Source of the DNA: DATGUP01 sp035301265
Lineage (GTDB): Bacteria; Bacillota; Bacilli; Bacillales; Amphibacillaceae
Length of the DNA: 64,000 bases
Assembly: GCA_035301265.1 (NCBI GenBank)
Contig: DATGUP010000021.1
Location: 35,040-99,039 of the forward strand
Reading direction: 5' to 3'
Shown here: positions 59,901 to 64,000 of the stretch, one piece after another
Position numbering within the stretch: position 1 is the stretch's first letter
Layout: every line of letters starts with the position of its first letter
The notes under the pieces: model-generated
What the model was told of the DNA's origin: nothing
What the model saw: only the letters and a program-made list of their open reading frames with translations
Databases searched by the model: none
Made by a program: the position numbers and the translations under genes

Positions 59901-59959
59901 CAGTATCTCCCTTCCCTGCACTGTATATGAACTGTCACCACAGTTCTTTTTTCTTGATG

Positions 59960-59992
59960 AAAAAAGGTTGACGACAATGCTGTTGTCAACCT
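59960..59992 (-). terminator. Terminator after the second gbsR-like gene
   Basis: On the minus strand AGGTTGAC and GTCAACCT pair and are followed by a T run. Confidence 0.85.
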
Positions 59993-60000
59993 ATTTTCCG

Positions 60001-60546
60001 TTATTTTTTCGGAATATATTTGAAAATTTCTCCAGACTCAACAACACGGATAAATGTCATCAGCCATTCATAATAATTTTTCGCATAATGCAGCCGTTCG
60101 ATGTCTTTCCGGATCGTTTGCTTTAATTCTTCATCTGTCGTTCGCTCTAAAATTCTTTCTAAATCTTCAATCGCTTCTTCCGCTTCTTCGATGTTTGTTT
60201 CCGTATGCTGGCGCCAGCGGTTTCCAAATAACGATGTAAATGATTTATACCAATCTTCTTCTGATTGATATAAATCTTTGCGGAAACCCCGTCGAAAGGT
60301 GGGTTCCACCATTTTCATCTCCGAAAGCGTCCGGACACCAGTCGACATGCTCGTTTTACTCATTTCCAAAGCATCTCGCATATCATCGAGCGTCATCGGC
60401 TCATCTGAAAAATATAGTACTCCATACAGGCGACCGATCGAGGAGGTGATGCCATATAAATTCATATTTTTAGCAATAACTTGGATAAATTTTTGGATGG
60501 TTTCCTCATATATTTCCCAATCTTTTGATACATGTTCCTCAAGCAA
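60001..60546 (-). CDS. Second GbsR-family regulator
   Basis: TTG 60546 is chosen because GGAGGG lies 7 nt upstream; this gives 181 residues. It has G-I-T-S-S-I-G-R-L-Y-G-V-L-Y-F, the helix-turn-helix M-T-L-D-D-M-R-D-A-L-E-M-S-K-T-S-M-S-T-G-V-R (in parts) and F-R-R-G-F-R-K-D-L-Y, the hallmark of GbsR. It is a longer paralogue of the protein at 56302. No gbsAB or choline transporter lies beside it, so its target is elsewhere. The control region upstream has a degenerate form of the opuA operator. Confidence 0.88.
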   Translation of the reverse strand: MLEEHVSKDWEIYEETIQKFIQVIAKNMNLYGITSSIGRLYGVLYFSDEPMTLDDMRDALEMSKTSMSTGVRTLSEMKMVEPTFRRGFRKDLYQSEEDWYKSFTSLFGNRWRQHTETNIEEAEEAIEDLERILERTTDEELKQTIRKDIERLHYAKNYYEWLMTFIRVVESGEIFKYIPKK

Positions 60547-60883
60547 CGGACGACCCTCCATCAGCATAATCAAGATCATAATCAAAGCAATTTTACCATT
60601 AAATATCATGGAATGCGAATAGAAGCATTCCAAAAAAACTGTTTTCCCATTTTATACAGATTATACAATATTTTATTTACACAAAAAATATGAGGCGATC
60701 CTCCAGACTTGAATGACCGAAATTGCCTACAAGGACTACTTCACTGTCCATTATGCCTTGCTGCAAAGAAAAGCGTTTCCACGTTTGAAATGCACATTTT
60801 CCCACGATATGGTAAATTATAAGTAATATTACTCATGCTTCTTTGTGCATATTTTATAACATTGAACGAGGGGGTACGAGCAA
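60547..60883. other. Control region of the second gbsR-like gene
   Basis: ATACAG-ATTATA-CAATAT at 60654-60671 has a left arm identical to operator copy 2 and a right arm matching 4 of 6. On the minus strand it contains TATAAT, a likely -10. TGGAATGC (60609-60616) and GCATTCCA (60625-60632) form a perfect 8-bp hairpin in the leader. Nothing else is recognised up to the YhzD-like gene. Confidence 0.5.
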
Positions 60884-61069
60884 ATGAAAACCTATACATT
60901 AACTGTCTTTGATAAAACGGGAGAAAAGCTGCTCGATGAATCATTCACTGCTGAAAATAATGACGATGCCAAAACAAAGGGTACCCAACGCCTTATCGAA
61001 AAAGGATTAAGTGAATACACCCACCGTTGTGTTTCCCCTGATGCAAAACTCGTTTTGTTTCAGCGGTGA
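60884..61069 (+). CDS. YhzD-family small protein
   Basis: This 61-residue protein starts at ATG 60884 with GAGGGGG about 9 nt upstream. It begins K-T-Y-T-L-T-V-F-D-K-T-G-E-K-L and ends T-H-R-C-V-S-P-D-A-K-L-V-L-F. The two-strand start and the T-H-R-C-V-S tail match the YhzD family of Bacillaceae, with no known function. Confidence 0.65.
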   Translation: MKTYTLTVFDKTGEKLLDESFTAENNDDAKTKGTQRLIEKGLSEYTHRCVSPDAKLVLFQR

Positions 61070-61267
61070 TACAATCGGTTTAAAAGCAAATATCGAACAA
61101 CCGTTGATCATGTTTCAAAGTCCAGTGCATCCAACAAACGATGTTACTCGATCCGGCCTTGATGCTCGTAAACACTATTGCAGATAAAAACTTAACAATC
61201 TATACAATGATCACTCGATAAAAAACCTTTAGCGCTAGCATGCCATAACAAAACAGTTTTTAATCAT

Positions 61268-61300
61268 TTAAAAACCGCTGCCGGATATCCCGGCCGCGGT
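61268..61300 (-). terminator. Terminator after htpG
   Basis: AACCGC-x-GCCGG and CCGGC-x-GCGGTT pair with one internal mismatch, and T follows on the minus strand. The remaining bases from 61070 to 61353 hold no gene. Confidence 0.75.
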
Positions 61301-61353
61301 TCTATTCATTAATATGCCGTTCAGCCATGACATTTGCGCTATTACATATAACG

Positions 61354-63243
61354 TTACGAAGTCATCACTTTGCAAATATCATTGGTAAATGCAACTGGAT
61401 CGTTGACAGGCATGCCCTCAATCAACAACGCTTGATTATACAACAAATTTGTATAAAGTTCCAATTTCTCTCTATCGTTTGCAAAGGCTTCTTGCAGTGA
61501 TGCAAATACGTCATGATCAACATTGATTTCCAGTACTTTATCCGCCTTAACTTGCTGGTCGTTTGGCATCGCATTCAGCACTTTTTCCATTTCCAATGAA
61601 ATCTCACCATCAGCCGTCAAACAGACTGGGTGCGACTTCAACCGCTTCGATGCTCGCACATCCTTCACTTTGTCCGATAAAATATCTTTCATTGCTGCGA
61701 ACAATTCTTTGTTTTCGCTTGCTTTTTCTTCCGTTTCTTTTTCATCGGCTGCATCGTCAATACCGAGATCACCGCTCGATACTGAACGGAATTCCTTGTC
61801 CTTGTAGCTCATCATCATCCGGATGGCGAATTCATCGACATCTTCGGTAAGATAAAGAATTTCATAGCCTTTGTCTGCAACAAGCTCCGTCTGCGGGAGT
61901 TTAGCGATCCGATCGACCGACTCACCCGTTGCATAATAAATGTATTTCTGATCCTCGGGCATCCGCTCGACATACTCATCAAGTGTCACCATTTTCTTCT
62001 CGGTTGACGAGTAAAATAAGAGCAAGTCTTGAAGCATCTCTTTATTCGCACCAAAATCACTGTATACACCATATTTCAGCTGCAGGCCGAACGCGTCGAA
62101 AAATTTTTCGTATTTGTCACGGTCATTTTTCAACAAACGCTTCAGTTCTTTTTTAATCTTTTTCTTAATATTTTTAGCTATGATTGACAATTGACGATCA
62201 TGTTGCAACATTTCGCGGGAAATGTTGAGTGATAAATCTTCAGAGTCAACCATTCCTTTGACAAAACTGAAATAATCTGGCAACAGTTCGCCACATTTTT
62301 CCATGATTAAAACGCCATTGGAATAAAGCTCAAGCCCCTTTTCATATTCTTTAGTGTAGTAGTTAAACGGCCTGTTTTCCGGAATATATAAAATCGCATC
62401 ATAACGAACGGTACCATCAACATGTATGTGAATTGATTTCAACGGCTTGTCGAATCCATAACGCTTCTCTTGGTAAAAATTCTCGTAATCTTCATCTGTT
62501 AACTCGCTTTTGTTTTTCCGCCAGATCGGCACCATTGTGTTGATCGTTTCTTCTTCGACAACATCAACGTATTCATCGTTGTCTTCGTCATCGCTTTTTG
62601 GCTTGCTTTTAGTCACATCCATTTTGATCGGGTAGCGGATAAAATCAGAATGTTTCTTGATGATCGTCTGTAGTCGGTTTTCATCTAAAAATTGATCGTA
62701 ATCATCATCGTCGCTGTTTTCTTTCAGTTGCAAAATCACTTCAGTTCCTACTGATTCCTTCGTGTACGGTTCAATCGTATAGCCATCGGCCCCTTCAGAT
62801 TCCCATTTATATGCCTGATCGCTTTCCAACGCTCGGCTAATCACTGTTACTTTGTCAGCCACCATGAATGCAGCATAAAAGCCGACGCCGAATTGGCCGA
62901 TAATATCGTACCCATCTTTTAATTCATTTTCATTTTTAAAGTCAAATGATCCGCTTTGGGCGATTGTTCCAAGATTTTCTTCAAGCTCGGCTTTGGTCAT
63001 TCCGATGCCAGTATCTGTAACCGTCAAAGTCCGAGACTCCTTATCGGGAATGACTTTTATATAATAATCATCTTTATTGAAAGAAAGCGAATCATCGGTC
63101 AATGCTTTATAATATATTTTATCGATCGCATCGCTCGCATTGGAAATCAGCTCGCGCAAGAATACTTCTTTTTGCGAGTAGATCGAGTTGATCACCAAAT
63201 CTAACAGCCGCTTTGATTCGGCTTGAAATTCTTTCTTTTCCAT
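61354..63243 (-). CDS. htpG: Hsp90-family chaperone HtpG
   Basis: The protein has 629 residues, the normal HtpG length. The GHKL ATPase domain shows E-L-I-S-N-A-S-D-A-I-D-K (about 31-42), D-T-G-I-G-M-T (about 77-83) and G-Q-F-G-V-G-F-Y-A-A-F (about 117-127). The middle-domain arginine region S-L-N-I-S-R-E-M-L-Q is intact, and the C-terminal dimerisation domain is complete. A CIRCE element lies just downstream of its promoter, so HrcA control is likely, unlike B. subtilis htpG. Confidence 0.97.
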   Translation of the reverse strand: MEKKEFQAESKRLLDLVINSIYSQKEVFLRELISNASDAIDKIYYKALTDDSLSFNKDDYYIKVIPDKESRTLTVTDTGIGMTKAELEENLGTIAQSGSFDFKNENELKDGYDIIGQFGVGFYAAFMVADKVTVISRALESDQAYKWESEGADGYTIEPYTKESVGTEVILQLKENSDDDDYDQFLDENRLQTIIKKHSDFIRYPIKMDVTKSKPKSDDEDNDEYVDVVEEETINTMVPIWRKNKSELTDEDYENFYQEKRYGFDKPLKSIHIHVDGTVRYDAILYIPENRPFNYYTKEYEKGLELYSNGVLIMEKCGELLPDYFSFVKGMVDSEDLSLNISREMLQHDRQLSIIAKNIKKKIKKELKRLLKNDRDKYEKFFDAFGLQLKYGVYSDFGANKEMLQDLLLFYSSTEKKMVTLDEYVERMPEDQKYIYYATGESVDRIAKLPQTELVADKGYEILYLTEDVDEFAIRMMMSYKDKEFRSVSSGDLGIDDAADEKETEEKASENKELFAAMKDILSDKVKDVRASKRLKSHPVCLTADGEISLEMEKVLNAMPNDQQVKADKVLEINVDHDVFASLQEAFANDREKLELYTNLLYNQALLIEGMPVNDPVAFTNDICKVMTS

Positions 63244-63364
63244 GCCAACCTCCTCCTTTTAATAAACATTGGGCAAACAACTAGAATACCGGAGATTTAA
63301 AAATAGCCATATACGATGGGGTTTCTCAAACTACAATTCTCTTAAAAATTTGCACTATTATAAA

Positions 63365-63399
63365 GCGATTAGCACTCGACAGCCTCGAGTGATAATCGC
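63365..63399 (-). promoter_or_regulatory. CIRCE element (HrcA operator) upstream of htpG
   Basis: TTAGCACTC (63369-63377), a 9-bp spacer and GAGTGATAA (63387-63395) match TTAGCACTC-N9-GAGTGCTAA with one mismatch. The repeat extends outward (GCGA/TCGC) to 13-bp arms. It lies 126 bp before ATG 63243, directly after the promoter. Confidence 0.85.
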
Positions 63400-63406
63400 T
63401 AATTAT

Positions 63407-63435
63407 TTAATACCATATGTCCCGTGGTATGTCAA
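63407..63435 (-). promoter_or_regulatory. SigA promoter of htpG
   Basis: On the minus strand TTGACA (63435-63430), a 17-bp spacer and TATTAA (63412-63407). The transcription start would be near 63400, at the outer edge of the CIRCE element. No gene is seen elsewhere between 63244 and 63624. Confidence 0.75.
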
Positions 63436-63624
63436 TTAAGGAATGTTCCTACTGATTGTATCAGTTTTACGGTGAACATCTCATTATCATTAAACATCCC
63501 AAAGGACAAAGTCGAATAAAAAATGATGCTGAGGTAGTCGGTTACCCAAAAACAGATTTTCAAATAGTATACATGTTATTATAAAAATTTACCGGGAGCA
63601 AGAAACATCTTACCTCTTTAAATG

Positions 63625-63984
63625 TTAATGGTCATACCTAAAGCAGCGAACAAAGTACCCACAATCACCGATCCTCGTCACATAAACAGCCGCCTGTCTT
63701 CGTTTGCCTTCCAGAAGCAATGTGACGGTTTCGTAGCTGAATGTGGAAAACGTTGTAAACCCTCCACAAAATCCGGCTCCTATCGCATACCAAATCCAGT
63801 CGTCTACAATCAAACTTTGATGAAGACTAAACAATAAACCAAGCAAAAAAGAGCCGCTCACATTAACGAGCCACGTCCCGGCTGGTCGTGCAACTTTTCC
63901 TTTCATAAAACTGTTGACCCACGTTCCGAACAAAAATCGCACAGCTGCTCCAAAGGCTCCTCCTAATCCGACAAGCCTTATCAC
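63625..63984 (-). CDS. crcB: Fluoride channel FluC/CrcB with a frameshifted C-terminus
   Basis: The frame has 119 codons from GTG 63984. Family motifs are intact up to helix 3: G-A-F-G-A-A-V-R-F (about 9-17), G-T-W-L-V-N-V-S-G-S-F-L-L-G (about 36-49) and G-F-C-G-G-F-T-T-F-S-T-F-S-Y-E (about 71-85), with the pore phenylalanines and sodium site. After V-Y-V-T-R near residue 103 the frame becomes polar (I-G-D-C-G-Y-F-V-R-C). The neighbouring frame instead reads S-V-I-V-G-T-L-F-A-A-L-G-M-T and ends at 63618, a normal fourth helix. A one-base shift near 63675 is therefore likely. The left neighbour, often a second crcB, is off the edge. Confidence 0.75.
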   Translation of the reverse strand: MIRLVGLGGAFGAAVRFLFGTWVNSFMKGKVARPAGTWLVNVSGSFLLGLLFSLHQSLIVDDWIWYAIGAGFCGGFTTFSTFSYETVTLLLEGKRRQAAVYVTRIGDCGYFVRCFRYDH

Positions 63985-64000
63985 TCTGGATCACCATCCG

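Noticed and set aside
1..64000. tRNA or rRNA genes, CRISPR arrays, prophage genes, intact insertion sequences, riboswitches
   Set aside because: None was recognised on either strand. A fluoride riboswitch for crcB would lie beyond the right edge and cannot be judged.

Overview
The window is chromosome of a low-to-mid GC, endospore-forming Bacillaceae. The evidence is spore and germination genes (gerQ, cwlJ, a Gly/Tyr-rich coat-like protein), comK, addAB, prsA, and strong AGGAGG ribosome binding sites with frequent TTG/GTG starts. The surface lipoproteins PrsA and OpuAC are very acidic and there is a full OpuA glycine-betaine importer with two GbsR-type regulators, which suggests a salt- or alkali-adapted species. 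Much of the gene order matches, in reverse, the B. subtilis stretch yhaM-prsA-yhaI-yhaH-trpP-hit-ecsAB-yhaA ... hmoB-pbpF ... yhfH-yhfI-lplJ-comK-yhjD-addBA ... yisL ... yitS-yitT-yitU-yitV-yitW-yjzD. Lineage-specific genes are inserted between these blocks. No tRNA, rRNA, CRISPR array, prophage or intact insertion sequence was seen.

Layout. 1-5.1 kb: an edge-truncated Rossmann protein, a DUF2929 protein, a coat-like protein, undecaprenyl-PP phosphatase (uppP), a CRP/FNR-type regulator, a heme-copper-oxidase-like membrane protein under a perfectly placed TGTGA-N6-TCACT box, and moaD/moaE. 5.3-10.8 kb: the yitW-yitS block with an Nfu-N protein and a lipoprotein. 11-17.6 kb: a second heme-copper-like membrane protein, a small MITE-like repeat, a membrane-anchored GH13 protein with every catalytic residue replaced, yisL, rocD, an acetyltransferase and a methyltransferase. 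17.8-21.6 kb: an operon for a CuA/ba3-type terminal reductase (subunits IIa, II, I), Sco and a membrane protein, preceded by a perfect TGTGA-N6-TCACA box. 21.7-29 kb: addB-addA.

29-45 kb: yhjD and comK overlapping tail to tail, lplJ, yhfI, yhfH, pepF, a TetR-ABC exporter operon, an LLM oxidoreductase, gerQ-cwlJ, pbpF, hmoB, a thiol-disulfide pair (BdbC plus an anchored thioredoxin-like protein), a LiaF-TM/LuxR gene split by an in-frame TAG, and a PAP2 phosphatase. 45.5-64 kb: a ferritin-like protein, a decayed MFS pseudogene, yhaA, ecsAB, hit, trpP with a TRAP-type GAG-repeat leader, yhaH, opuA, a 204-bp tandem repeat with covarying palindromic operators, gbsR-like regulators, yhaI, prsA, yhaL, yhaM, htpG behind a CIRCE element, and a frameshifted crcB/fluC.

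The most interesting theme is respiratory. The CuA-containing subunit I has Asn where the active-site Tyr of ba3 oxygen reductases should be. Its operon and one heme-copper-like gene both carry CRP/FNR boxes, and the local regulator has the matching R-E-T-V-S-R recognition helix but no Fe-S cysteines. Together this fits a small regulon for nitric oxide reduction or low-oxygen respiration. That reading is inference; the residues and boxes are seen directly.
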